Assembly: GCF_900104765.1 (NCBI RefSeq)
Contig: NZ_LT629737.1
Span: 1,240,001-1,304,000 of the forward strand
DNA length: 64,000 nucleotides
Direction: 5' to 3'
Source: Gillisia sp. Hel1_33_143
Lineage (GTDB): Bacteria; Bacteroidota; Bacteroidia; Flavobacteriales; Flavobacteriaceae
Positions 34,733-42,924 of this stretch are shown in pieces. Each line of letters starts with the position of its first letter. The first letter of the stretch is position 1. The notes beneath the pieces are model-generated. The model had not been told where the DNA came from, searched no databases, and saw nothing but the letters and a program-made list of their open reading frames with translations. A program made the translations under genes and the position numbers.

Positions 34733-34891
34733 CCTACGGTAGCAAAAATCAACATTAAGGCCTATGCCTTGGGAATTCGCATTAAGCAACTCAATTATAC
34801 TGTTAACGAGAAATTAAATGCACAAGGTCTATTGACCTTTCAAAAATTTACCGAAGAAGACAACAGTTATTTTACAATGACTTATAAATAA
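34733..34891 (+). pseudogene. Unrecognised gene remnant
   Basis: An open frame without a start codon ends with TAA at 34891: VAKINIKAYALGIRIKQLNY then LLTFQKFTEEDNSYFTMTYK. It looks like the tail of a real protein, with ordinary amino-acid composition, and another frame just upstream (VNKIVGILKKVPDLR) may be its other half after a frameshift. I do not recognise the family. The rest of 34383-34732 shows only a hairpin GCAGATT/AATCTGC (34394-34413). Confidence 0.45.
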
Positions 34892-34897
34892 AAATAA

Positions 34898-35191
34898 ATG
34901 AAAAATTATGACACCCTTTCAGAAGCTATTAACGATTTACAGGCAAACGAATACCCTTATGATTTCAACTTAAAACCTGAATGTCTGGAATGTGCTTCCC
35001 TGAAAATTGAGATTCGACCAGAAGATTTTAATGTGGATAAAATATATCGCTTTGAAGGAATGAGCAGTACCGATGATAACAGCATTTTATATGCAATATC
35101 TTCCAAAAAAGGGCTTAAAGGTCTTTTAGTTGATGCTTATGGCGTCTATGCCGAAAACATATCGGAAGCAATGAGAAAAAAATTACGATAA
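34898..35191 (+). CDS. Small conserved protein, paralogue of 10250-10543
   Basis: 97 aa (MKNYDTLSEAINDLQANEYP start; ends ENISEAMRKKLR), same length and core as its paralogue at 10250-10543 (RPEDFNVDKIYRFEGMSSTD, GLKGLLVDAYGVYAE). It lies 18 bp before the CopB-type ATPase gene in the same direction. The database label phosphoribosylpyrophosphate synthetase is not supported by its size or motifs. Function unknown. Confidence 0.75.
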   Translation: MKNYDTLSEAINDLQANEYPYDFNLKPECLECASLKIEIRPEDFNVDKIYRFEGMSSTDDNSILYAISSKKGLKGLLVDAYGVYAENISEAMRKKLR

Positions 35192-35209
35192 CACTTAAAC
35201 AATACTATA

Positions 35210-37327
35210 ATGGAAAATCACGAGCAGCACAAAAACAACGAAATGGACCATTCGAAAATGGATCATTCTAAAATGAACCACGAAAAAGAAGATCATTCCA
35301 AAATGGATCATTCCAAAATGAAAAATGGAGATGGAGACCATTCGGGTCATAATCCGGGTCACGGACAAATGGGTCACGACCATCATAAAATGATGATTGC
35401 AGACTTTAGAAAACGGTTTTGGGTAACGCTAGTACTTACTATTCCAATATTGTTCTTCTCGCCAATGATTCAAGATTTTTTTGGGTATGAATTTTTACTT
35501 CCCGGAAATTCTTATATTCTTTTTGCGCTTTCTACCATTGTATATTTCTATGGCGGATGGCCTTTTCTTAAAGGATTTGTTTCCGAAATAAAGAATGGTG
35601 CACCTGGTATGATGACACTTATATCTATGGCAATAAGTGTCGCCTATTTCTACAGTTCTGCAACTGTCTTTGGTTTACGAGGAGTTGACTTTTTCTGGGA
35701 GCTGTCAACCCTAATTGCTATTATGCTTGTTGGTCATTGGATAGAAATGAAAAGTGTATTAGGCGCTTCAAAAGCATTACAACTTTTAGTTAGTATGATG
35801 CCTGCCGAAGCTCACAGGGTAAAAGGCGACACTATTGAAGATATACCACTTGAAGATTTGTTAAAAAATGACGTGATTTTGGTAAAGCCTGGAGAGAAAG
35901 TTCCAGCTGATGGTATCATAGTAGAAGGTTCAAGTTATTTAAACGAATCAATGCTTACAGGGGAGTCCAAGCCTGTGAAAAAAGAAGAAAAGGATAAGGT
36001 AATAGGTGGTTCAGTAAATGGCAATAGCACTTTGAAGGTAAAGGTGGAACATACAGGAAAAGACAGCTATCTCAATAAGGTTATTACGATGGTTGAGGAA
36101 GCACAAAAGACCAAATCTAAAATGCAAAACCTTTCCGATAGGGCAGCAAAATGGTTGACTTATATAGCTTTGGCTATTGGTTTTGGTACGTTGGCAGTTT
36201 GGCTGATTTTAGGCTTTCCGTTTGTGTATGCATTAGAAAGAATGGTTACCGTTATGGTCATCGCTTGTCCACACGCATTGGGTCTTGCAATTCCTCTTGT
36301 AGTTGCCATTTCTACTGCTGTATCTGCACAAAATGGATTATTAATCCGTAATAGAACTGCCTTTGAAGAATCACGTAAGATATCCGCCTTACTATTTGAC
36401 AAAACAGGGACTTTGACCAAAGGGGACTTTGGCGTTACTCGAATCAAATCTGTAAATGCGTCCTATTCAAACGATGAAATCTTAAGACTGTCAAGTGCGT
36501 TGGAACAAAGTTCAGAACATCCAATTGCTGTTGGGATTATTAAAAAAGTTAAAGAAGACAATATTACAATCCCAAAGCCTGAAAACTTTAATGCGATCAC
36601 TGGTAAAGGTGTAGAGGCAAATGTAGAAGGAAAGCAAGTAAAAGTGGTTAGTCCTGGTTATTTAAGGGATGAAAAAATAACTATTCCTGAAGATGCTTAT
36701 AGTGACGCTGCTGAAACTGTTGTATTTGTATTAATTGAAGGACAACTAGCAGGATACATTGCGCTTGCTGATGAAATAAGACCTGAATCTGCGGAAGCTA
36801 TAAAAATATTTAAAAAGAATAATATCAAAGTTTTGATGGCAACTGGGGATAACGAAAAAACAGCCAAAGCTGTGAGTGAAAAATTAGGGTTGGATGGCTA
36901 TTATGCCGAAGTGCTACCACACCAAAAAGTAGAAATTGTAGAAGAGTTGCAAAACAAAGGAGAGTTTGTGGCTATGACTGGAGATGGCGTAAACGATGCG
37001 CCCGCACTTGCCAAAGCTGATGTAGGAATCGCTGTTGGTTCTGGTACTGATGTAGCCGCCGAAACAGCCGATATTATATTGGTAAATAGCAATCCACAAG
37101 ATATTGCAAACCTAATTTTGTTCGGAAAGGCTACATACAATAAAATGATTCAGAACCTAATATGGGCAACTGGGTATAATGTGGTGGCCATTCCATTAGC
37201 TGCAGGTGTTCTATACTCTTCTGGCTTTGTTTTAGGACCAGCTGTAGGAGCGGTATTTATGAGTTTGAGTACAATTATAGTGGCTATTAATGCGCAATTA
37301 TTGAAGCGAAAAATCGGTAAAAAATAA
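35210..37327 (+). CDS. copB: CopB-type P1B-3 copper ATPase
   Basis: 705-aa metal-transporting P-type ATPase with a His/Met/Lys-rich N-terminus (HEQHKNNEMDHSKMDHSKMN, about 3-23), no HMA domain, the ion-binding motif CPHALG near 353 instead of CPC, DKTGT near 397 and GDGVND near 592. CPH ATPases of the CopB class are reported to export Cu(II) or Ag(I)/Cu(I). The reading frame starts at ATG 35210 and ends one base before the MFS gene. It complements the CPC-type CopA pumps of the window. Confidence 0.92.
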   Translation: MENHEQHKNNEMDHSKMDHSKMNHEKEDHSKMDHSKMKNGDGDHSGHNPGHGQMGHDHHKMMIADFRKRFWVTLVLTIPILFFSPMIQDFFGYEFLLPGNSYILFALSTIVYFYGGWPFLKGFVSEIKNGAPGMMTLISMAISVAYFYSSATVFGLRGVDFFWELSTLIAIMLVGHWIEMKSVLGASKALQLLVSMMPAEAHRVKGDTIEDIPLEDLLKNDVILVKPGEKVPADGIIVEGSSYLNESMLTGESKPVKKEEKDKVIGGSVNGNSTLKVKVEHTGKDSYLNKVITMVEEAQKTKSKMQNLSDRAAKWLTYIALAIGFGTLAVWLILGFPFVYALERMVTVMVIACPHALGLAIPLVVAISTAVSAQNGLLIRNRTAFEESRKISALLFDKTGTLTKGDFGVTRIKSVNASYSNDEILRLSSALEQSSEHPIAVGIIKKVKEDNITIPKPENFNAITGKGVEANVEGKQVKVVSPGYLRDEKITIPEDAYSDAAETVVFVLIEGQLAGYIALADEIRPESAEAIKIFKKNNIKVLMATGDNEKTAKAVSEKLGLDGYYAEVLPHQKVEIVEELQNKGEFVAMTGDGVNDAPALAKADVGIAVGSGTDVAAETADIILVNSNPQDIANLILFGKATYNKMIQNLIWATGYNVVAIPLAAGVLYSSGFVLGPAVGAVFMSLSTIIVAINAQLLKRKIGKK

Positions 37328-38542
37328 ATGAATAGAAAAGAAAAACTCAACAGGATATTTTTAATTCTATTGAGTTTGTTTGTAGTGATGTTGGGCTATG
37401 GCATTTTATTACCTACCCTTCCCTATTATACCGAACGATTAGCGTTAAAGGACAATCTTGATACTGACCTTATCAATTTCCATATTGGATTGCTTACGAG
37501 CATTTATCCATTTTTTCAGTTATTATTTGTGGTGGTTTGGGGAAAGCTTTCAGACAAATACGGTCGTAAACCCATTATTATTTGTGGACTAATCGGTTTT
37601 GTAATTATGCAATTACTTACTGGTCTGGCCACATCCTTGACAATGCTCTATATCGCTCGAATCTTTGGTGGTATTTTCACGTCTTCAGTTATTCCAGTTA
37701 ACAACGCATATTTAAGCGATATTACTTCTGAAAAACGGAGAACAAAAATAATGGCTTGGTCTGGCGTTGCCATTAGCTCTGGGGTTATTTTCGGCCCTGT
37801 CATTGGTGGCTTTTTATCCCAAACTGACATTCATATAAGATATTCTATAGGTCTGCTGCATTTAGACCGATTTTCAGTCCCCTTTTTATTCGTTGCCATA
37901 CTAGGATTAATTGTCCTTTTCGTTGTGATGAAATGGCTAAAGAACACCGCTCGTGTAGATAAGTTCACTACAAAAAAAGTAAGCTTGCGTTTCACATTTA
38001 CTAAATATTTTATCGTATTACTGGTATTATCCTTTGTCATTCAATTTGTAGTGACTTTGTTTGAAACTGTTTTTTCAATCTATGGTAAAGATGAATTAGG
38101 GTTTAACAGTAATCAAGTCGGTATTGGTTTTATGCTATGTGGTTCAATAATGGCTGTTTTACAACCTGTGTTCGCTACTTATGGAGAGAAGTTTTTATCA
38201 ACAAAGAAACAAATTGCTTTAGGGTTATTAATATCTGGATTATCCTTAATAGCCTTTCCATTTTTTAATAATGAAATTTTGGTATATGCATTAATCGTTG
38301 TTTTTGCTGCTGGAGGTGCTATGGTAACACCAAATTTGCTATCGGCCGTATCACTGATATCAAACAAAGATACTGGCAGGAACATATCTATCCAGAGCTC
38401 GACCAATAGCATTGGTCAGATTCTAGGCCCCGTTTTAGGAACGTGGCTGATTACAGGTGGTTTTTACTATCCTTTCATTATTGCCGGAATCATTGTTTTG
38501 GTTGCTATTAGCACTCTATTTTTTCTTAAAAATCCGCCATAA
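37328..38542 (+). CDS. MFS transporter, TetA-like exporter
   Basis: 404 aa with 12 predicted helices and the MFS loop motif GKLSDKYGRKPIIICG (about residues 76-90). It resembles drug:H+ antiporters of the DHA1/TetA type (SGVIFGPVIGGFLSQ, TGRNISIQSSTNSIGQILGP). Start codon follows the CopB stop directly, so the two are co-transcribed. Substrate unknown; the setting suggests metal or metallophore export. Confidence 0.88.
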   Translation: MNRKEKLNRIFLILLSLFVVMLGYGILLPTLPYYTERLALKDNLDTDLINFHIGLLTSIYPFFQLLFVVVWGKLSDKYGRKPIIICGLIGFVIMQLLTGLATSLTMLYIARIFGGIFTSSVIPVNNAYLSDITSEKRRTKIMAWSGVAISSGVIFGPVIGGFLSQTDIHIRYSIGLLHLDRFSVPFLFVAILGLIVLFVVMKWLKNTARVDKFTTKKVSLRFTFTKYFIVLLVLSFVIQFVVTLFETVFSIYGKDELGFNSNQVGIGFMLCGSIMAVLQPVFATYGEKFLSTKKQIALGLLISGLSLIAFPFFNNEILVYALIVVFAAGGAMVTPNLLSAVSLISNKDTGRNISIQSSTNSIGQILGPVLGTWLITGGFYYPFIIAGIIVLVAISTLFFLKNPP

Positions 38543-38598
38543 AATACATACGTATTACTTATAGATGTTTAACCCAAATCCAAAGCCCCAATAATACT

Positions 38599-39450
38599 AT
38601 GCACAAGCTAATTCATATAATAATAGACAATTATAAAGAGGAAATAAAAATAGTTGAGGAATCTAACCTTGGCGATTTCAATAATGTTGAAAAAGGTATT
38701 TCCATTTCAAGACGATATTTACAAAAGTTACGAATATGTGTTAGGGAAAATGAATTCGTGGATCAACAGAACGAAATAATATTCTTTAAAAAACATAAGC
38801 CTTACATCTACAGCAGATTAAAATTTTATGCCCAACTCTATAATTTTTTAATAAATAGGCCTGCGGGAACAATAAAATCCCAAGAAGAATTTATAGATTC
38901 AGAAATAAATAGGCTTCAAGAAAGCAATAGACGAAATATAGACTTTATCAAATATTACAGAGAGGATTCTGAACTTTTAGATGAATTTTATTTTTTACGC
39001 GGACACGACAAAATTAGCTTGGTTTCTGACACATCACACTTTTATACTGATGCAGAATTTTCTACAAGCCACGATAGCGCTATTGCAAAAATTATGGCAT
39101 ATGACCTTCTAATTAGCCACTACGTTGGGGAATTAAGTTATTTAAGAGACCTCTCCTACAGTAAACCCAATAAATTGAACACTTTATCAAATGGTGAGCG
39201 ACTTGGTTGGACAGCCTCAAAAACAGACCTCATTGAATTGATTTATGCCTTACAGGCATCTGGGGCAATAAAAAGTGGTACCGCTGGCATTAAAGAAATG
39301 GCTTCAGCTTGTGAGGATATATTTGAACTCAAACTCGGAAATGTATATAGAACTTTTCTAGAAATTAGAGAACGAAAAATTGACCAAACCAAGTTTATCG
39401 ATAGACTAAAATCAACACTTTTAAGGCGAATGGAAGAAACGGACGGATAA
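38599..39450 (+). CDS. rteC: RteC-domain protein
   Basis: 283 aa matching RteC, the regulator that triggers excision of the Bacteroides conjugative transposon CTnDOT (IIFFKKHKPYIYSRLKFYAQ, NRPAGTIKSQEEF, NIDFIKYYREDSELLDEFYF, LGWTASKTDLIELIYALQAS). Here it stands before a conjugation module, but no rteA/rteB two-component genes or tetQ are in the window. RteC-like proteins are spread over Bacteroidota ICEs. Likely controls excision or early transfer genes, inferred from the family. Confidence 0.85.
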   Translation: MHKLIHIIIDNYKEEIKIVEESNLGDFNNVEKGISISRRYLQKLRICVRENEFVDQQNEIIFFKKHKPYIYSRLKFYAQLYNFLINRPAGTIKSQEEFIDSEINRLQESNRRNIDFIKYYREDSELLDEFYFLRGHDKISLVSDTSHFYTDAEFSTSHDSAIAKIMAYDLLISHYVGELSYLRDLSYSKPNKLNTLSNGERLGWTASKTDLIELIYALQASGAIKSGTAGIKEMASACEDIFELKLGNVYRTFLEIRERKIDQTKFIDRLKSTLLRRMEETDG

Positions 39451-39476
39451 TTTTTTTAAAATTCAAAACGTTAAAA

Positions 39477-39508
39477 TTTTTCCCAAGTTGGGTTGAACTT
39501 GGGAAAAA
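39477..39508 (+). terminator. Strong hairpin TTTTTCCCAAGTT/AACTTGGGAAAAA
   Basis: Perfect 13-bp stem with a six-base loop just downstream of rteC. It works as an intrinsic terminator in either orientation. TTGGGTTGAACTTGGGA within it is repeated with two changes at 39615-39631. Confidence 0.7.
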
Positions 39509-39743
39509 GTAAAATTAATTTTATTTATCGTCATTTGGTATAGATGATTTAAAGAACAAACCCCAAATGGAACTAATCTAAACCATTGAAAATGAACAAA
39601 TAAAAACACCCTACTTGGGTGCAACTTGGGATTAAAATCCAATAAACCATCCCAAATTTGTAGAACGAAAGTCAAATCAGGTCAGGGGCTATCAAATTAA
39701 TTGAAAACGATACGACAGTCCCTTTCTTTAAAACCGTTCTATT

Positions 39744-40028
39744 ATGCCAGCAAATATTATTACCACCGACGACCTTCGAGAATTCAAAATGGAATTGCTC
39801 GATGACATTAAGAATCTTCTATCTAAGCAAGCAACTGGAAAACTTAAGAAATATCTAAAATCTTCCGAAGTGATGGACTTGCTGCAAGTAAGTCCGGGAA
39901 CACTTCAAAATCTGCGCATCAATGGCACTCTGCCCTACACTAAAGTTGGCGGAATCATTTATTACGATGCCGAGGAAATCCAAAATGTTATGAACGCAAA
40001 TCGCGTTCAACACGGTATAAATTCTTAA
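39744..40028 (+). CDS. HTH DNA-binding protein, excisionase-like
   Basis: 94 aa. N-terminal helix rich in Lys (LREFKMELLDDIKNLLSK), then a winged-helix/MerR-like core (LKSSEVMDLLQVSPGTLQNL, TLPYTKVGGIIYYDAEEIQN), which is the HTH_17 excisionase form found next to mobile-element replication genes. Upstream gap (39451-39743) holds the hairpin, a direct repeat and no ORF. Directly followed, with 3 bp between, by the next gene. Confidence 0.85.
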   Translation: MPANIITTDDLREFKMELLDDIKNLLSKQATGKLKKYLKSSEVMDLLQVSPGTLQNLRINGTLPYTKVGGIIYYDAEEIQNVMNANRVQHGINS

Positions 40029-40031
40029 GCG

Positions 40032-40784
40032 ATGAACTATATAAAGCTACTCAATGCGGCTTTTGAAAAGTTCTATTTTGATGACCGCCTAAATCCCACA
40101 CACATAACGCTCTATATGGCACTCTTTCAGGAATGGAACAGTAGCCGCTTTGCGGATGAATTCTTTGTGAACCGCAGAGATTTGATGAGAGCCGCCAAAA
40201 TTGGTTCTAAATCCACCTATCACAGGTGCGTTACCGAGTTGGACTCTTGGAGTTACCTATCCTACTTTCCTTCAAACAATCCGTACAAAGGCAGTAAGAT
40301 CAAGATGGCCATTATGGGGACAAGTGATGAACCTGATACGGGACGGTACAGTCCCAAATTAGAACAGCTTGCGGAACACTACCGTCCCATTGAAGAACCA
40401 GTAGTGTACCAGCACCGTCCCACCAATGGACAAGTAGTGGACCCGCACCGTCCCGTGAGTGGACAAGCATTGGTATCTACTATAAACAATACCAAACAAG
40501 TAAACAATATAAAACAGCCAAAGGGCAGGCAGGCCGTTATTGATTTTTTTATTGAAAAAGGTTTTAATGCTGATGAAGGAAAAAAATTCTTTGAGCACTA
40601 CGAAGCAAACGAATGGAAAACAAGCGACGGAAAACCGATACGCGATTGGCAAGCCTTGGCAAAAAACTGGATGGATAGAGCCGAATTATTCGACGAGGAA
40701 AACAAATCAAACAAAAAACAAGCGTCCCAAATCAAGGACAACCTGCGAACCACTAAAAACAAAGATTATGGACAACCCCTCTAA
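40032..40784 (+). CDS. ICE replication/regulatory protein of unknown type
   Basis: 250 aa. N-terminal half (MNYIKLLNAAFEKFYFDDRL to RRDLMRAAKIGSKSTYHRCV) looks like a winged-helix DNA-binding domain; the middle is a Pro/Gln/His-rich linker with three near-copies of QHRPTNG/HRPVSG; the C-terminus (KPIRDWQALAKNWMDRAEL) is typical of phage/ICE replication proteins related to DnaD or primosomal factors. It precedes a DnaC-like ATPase and overlaps it. Function inferred from context. Confidence 0.6.
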   Translation: MNYIKLLNAAFEKFYFDDRLNPTHITLYMALFQEWNSSRFADEFFVNRRDLMRAAKIGSKSTYHRCVTELDSWSYLSYFPSNNPYKGSKIKMAIMGTSDEPDTGRYSPKLEQLAEHYRPIEEPVVYQHRPTNGQVVDPHRPVSGQALVSTINNTKQVNNIKQPKGRQAVIDFFIEKGFNADEGKKFFEHYEANEWKTSDGKPIRDWQALAKNWMDRAELFDEENKSNKKQASQIKDNLRTTKNKDYGQPL

Positions 40785-41430
40785 AATTACCGAAGGTGGC
40801 GTTGAATATGCGCTCGGGAAGTTTGATGGCAAAAGCATTCTCTACGATTTCCCAAAAATTTTAATTTACCTGAACGCAAAAGGGAAGCTGCTTTTTGGCG
40901 ATAAATTTAAAATCTACGACCAAGATGAAGCAATAGTCCTGAAGCTTTGCAATTATTTTATCCGCGATAAAGAAAACTGCAAAAAGAACGGCATCGACCC
41001 AGAAAAAGGCATTTTGCTTTCCGGACCCGTGGGATGTGGCAAAACAAGTTTAATGAAATTACTGCGCCACATTGTACCGCTGCAACGCCCCTATGAAATG
41101 ATTCCCTGCCGGAATGTAACCTTCAGTTTTAACCATTTAGGTTTCAAAACCGTTGAAGAATATGGCAACACGAAGTTTTACTGTTTCGACGATTTAGGTG
41201 TCGAACCCGCAGGTCGGTTTTATGGCAAAGACCTAAACGTTATGGGCGAAGTTTTGCTATCGCGCTATGAATTATTTGTTCAGACCAAAGGCAAGGTAAA
41301 AACCCACGCAACTACCAATCTCAACGCAGAGGAACTGGAAGAACGCTATGGGAATCGGGTACGTAGCCGAATGCGTGAACTTTTTAATTTGGTTGCCTTT
41401 GATAAAGGGGCTGAAGATAAACGCAAGTAA
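40768..41430 (+). CDS. DnaC-like AAA+ ATPase
   Basis: 220 aa from the ATG at 40768, overlapping the previous gene by 17 bp (upstream frame to 40540 is a shadow). Walker A GPVGCGKTSLMK (about residue 87), Walker B YCFDDLG (about 139), arginine-finger region RVRSRMRE. Resembles the DnaC/IstB-type helicase loader partner. With the preceding winged-helix gene it forms an ICE replication or maintenance pair. ATP use is clear; exact partner is inferred. Confidence 0.82.
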   Translation: MDNPSKITEGGVEYALGKFDGKSILYDFPKILIYLNAKGKLLFGDKFKIYDQDEAIVLKLCNYFIRDKENCKKNGIDPEKGILLSGPVGCGKTSLMKLLRHIVPLQRPYEMIPCRNVTFSFNHLGFKTVEEYGNTKFYCFDDLGVEPAGRFYGKDLNVMGEVLLSRYELFVQTKGKVKTHATTNLNAEELEERYGNRVRSRMRELFNLVAFDKGAEDKRK

Positions 41431-41534
41431 CTCAACTTTTGAAGTATTTATACAGCAAAATTATTTCTGAAATAAACTGCTCTACTATAGCTTTCAAGCT
41501 TTTGGTCAACTCTAAAAAAATATCTTTCATAATT

Positions 41535-42167
41535 CTAATGATTTTGAATGGATAACAGAATGGATAATGCGATGCGCTCAATATTTATGAAATCTGAAAT
41601 ATATTTGCTCTCATCCCCGTTACTCAAAAACCCCAATTCAAAAAGGACAGAGGAACAATATCCAACCGTTTCCCGTAGAACTTGAAAATTTGCAAACTTC
41701 ACACCCCTACTTTCAAAACCCAATTCTTTATTAAGCACAGCTTGCAATTGAAAAGCTAACCAAGTGGCATCTTTTGTATATTGTGAATTAGCTTTTGCTA
41801 CATTTACTTCCACTCCTCTAGCGTTCGGATTATCGGAATGATTGCAATGCAACGAAATAAATACATCTGCTTCCAAAACTTTGGACAATTTGCTTCTATC
41901 GGTTAACGAAATAAGCGTATCGCTATATCTCGTCAAGTAAATATCCATTGGATTTTTAGACTGTTTATTGAGCTTCAAAAGTTCCAATGCAATATCCAGT
42001 ACAACATCCTTTTCTTTGACGCCATTTATTCCAATAGCACCAGAATCTTTTCCACCGTGTCCAACGTCAATTATTATTCGTTTTTGAGCACTCGTTTCCT
42101 GTCCAAAAATGAAGCACATTTTCAAGAGTAAAATCACAAAACTGACGTTTTTGAGTACTTTTTTCAT
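41535..42167 (-). CDS. N-acetylmuramoyl-L-alanine amidase (Amidase_3), exported
   Basis: 210 aa from the ATG at 42167 (MKKVLKNVSFVILLLKMCFI signal peptide; the frame is open upstream to 42245). Zinc amidase core: RIIIDVGHGGKDSGAIG (His), VFISLHCNHSDN (His), and SSVLFELGFLSN (Glu). Cleaves peptidoglycan stem peptides. It lies opposite to, and upstream of, the tra operon, where it may open the cell wall for the transfer channel. Inferred role; enzyme class certain. Confidence 0.9.
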   Translation of the reverse strand: MKKVLKNVSFVILLLKMCFIFGQETSAQKRIIIDVGHGGKDSGAIGINGVKEKDVVLDIALELLKLNKQSKNPMDIYLTRYSDTLISLTDRSKLSKVLEADVFISLHCNHSDNPNARGVEVNVAKANSQYTKDATWLAFQLQAVLNKELGFESRGVKFANFQVLRETVGYCSSVLFELGFLSNGDESKYISDFINIERIALSILLSIQNH

Positions 42168-42356
42168 TTTTAATTTTCGGGTTATCAACAACTTCACTTC
42201 AAAAATCCATAGGATTTGATGCCAAATAATAGCAACGGAATTCAATCAACATCAAATAATATTTTATTCACAAATATTTGATTTTCAGCTATTTATATTC
42301 AAATATATGTAAATTTCCAATAACGAAAATGAACCAAAAATCTAAACCGTTCCGTT

Positions 42357-42644
42357 ATGAAAAAATCACAATACTTAGCATCCATTCTTTCGCTCTTATC
42401 CACTTCGCTTTTTGCTCAAATTGGTGGCATTGAAGATTCAGTTAACGATGTAGGCGATACCATCAGAACCATATTTCCAATTTTATTAGGTGTCATCTTC
42501 TTGGTTGGCTTCCTTTTTAATGCTGGACATTTCTTTGGCGAAAATGCTGACCTTAAAAAAGGGATTACCAGAGTACTTGTCTTTGTACTTATTGCTGGCG
42601 CAGTTGTAGGCATCTTCACATATTTAATAGGAATCGTTGTTTAA
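42357..42644 (+). CDS. traE: Conjugative transfer protein TraE (DUF4134)
   Basis: 95 aa. Signal-like start, IEDSVNDVGDTIRTIFPILLG and two transmembrane helices typical of TraE/DUF4134, a VirB2/VirB3-like pilin or inner-membrane component of Bacteroidota type IV secretion. First gene of a tightly packed operon traE-F-G-I-J-K-M-N. The upstream gap to the amidase gene (42168-42356) is the likely promoter region. Confidence 0.85.
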   Translation: MKKSQYLASILSLLSTSLFAQIGGIEDSVNDVGDTIRTIFPILLGVIFLVGFLFNAGHFFGENADLKKGITRVLVFVLIAGAVVGIFTYLIGIVV

Positions 42645-42645
42645 G

Positions 42646-42924
42646 ATGAAACGCTTCGAGGTCTATAAAAACATCAGAAAAAGGGCGGTCATTTTTGGGC
42701 TACCCATTTCCCTGTTTGCCTTAATGATGGTTTCCATTTTGGCTTCGTTGCTCATCATCATCTTCTCTTTCAGCTTTGGGATAATAATAGGTGTGTTGGT
42801 ATTCAATGCTTCCCTTTATGTGGCGCTGACAAAAATAGCCCACAATCCGCAACTGTTCCAAATGGCAAAGGCATTTCCGCAAATCATTAGTAACAAAAGA
42901 AATTCTGGCTTCAATTATGAATAA
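42646..42924 (+). CDS. traF: Conjugative transfer protein TraF (DUF4133)
   Basis: 92 aa from the ATG at 42646, one base after the traE stop. Starts MKRFEVYKNIRKRAVIFGLP and has two close transmembrane segments (residues about 20-60), as in DUF4133/TraF. Basic C-terminus AFPQIISNKRNSGFNYE. Overlaps traG start by 8 bp. The VirB3-like inner membrane component is inferred. Confidence 0.85.
   Translation: MKRFEVYKNIRKRAVIFGLPISLFALMMVSILASLLIIIFSFSFGIIIGVLVFNASLYVALTKIAHNPQLFQMAKAFPQIISNKRNSGFNYE

Noticed and set aside
40540-40767. N-terminal extension of the DnaC-like ATPase
   Set aside because: Overlaps the preceding gene in another frame; the ATG at 40768 gives the conserved N-terminus.
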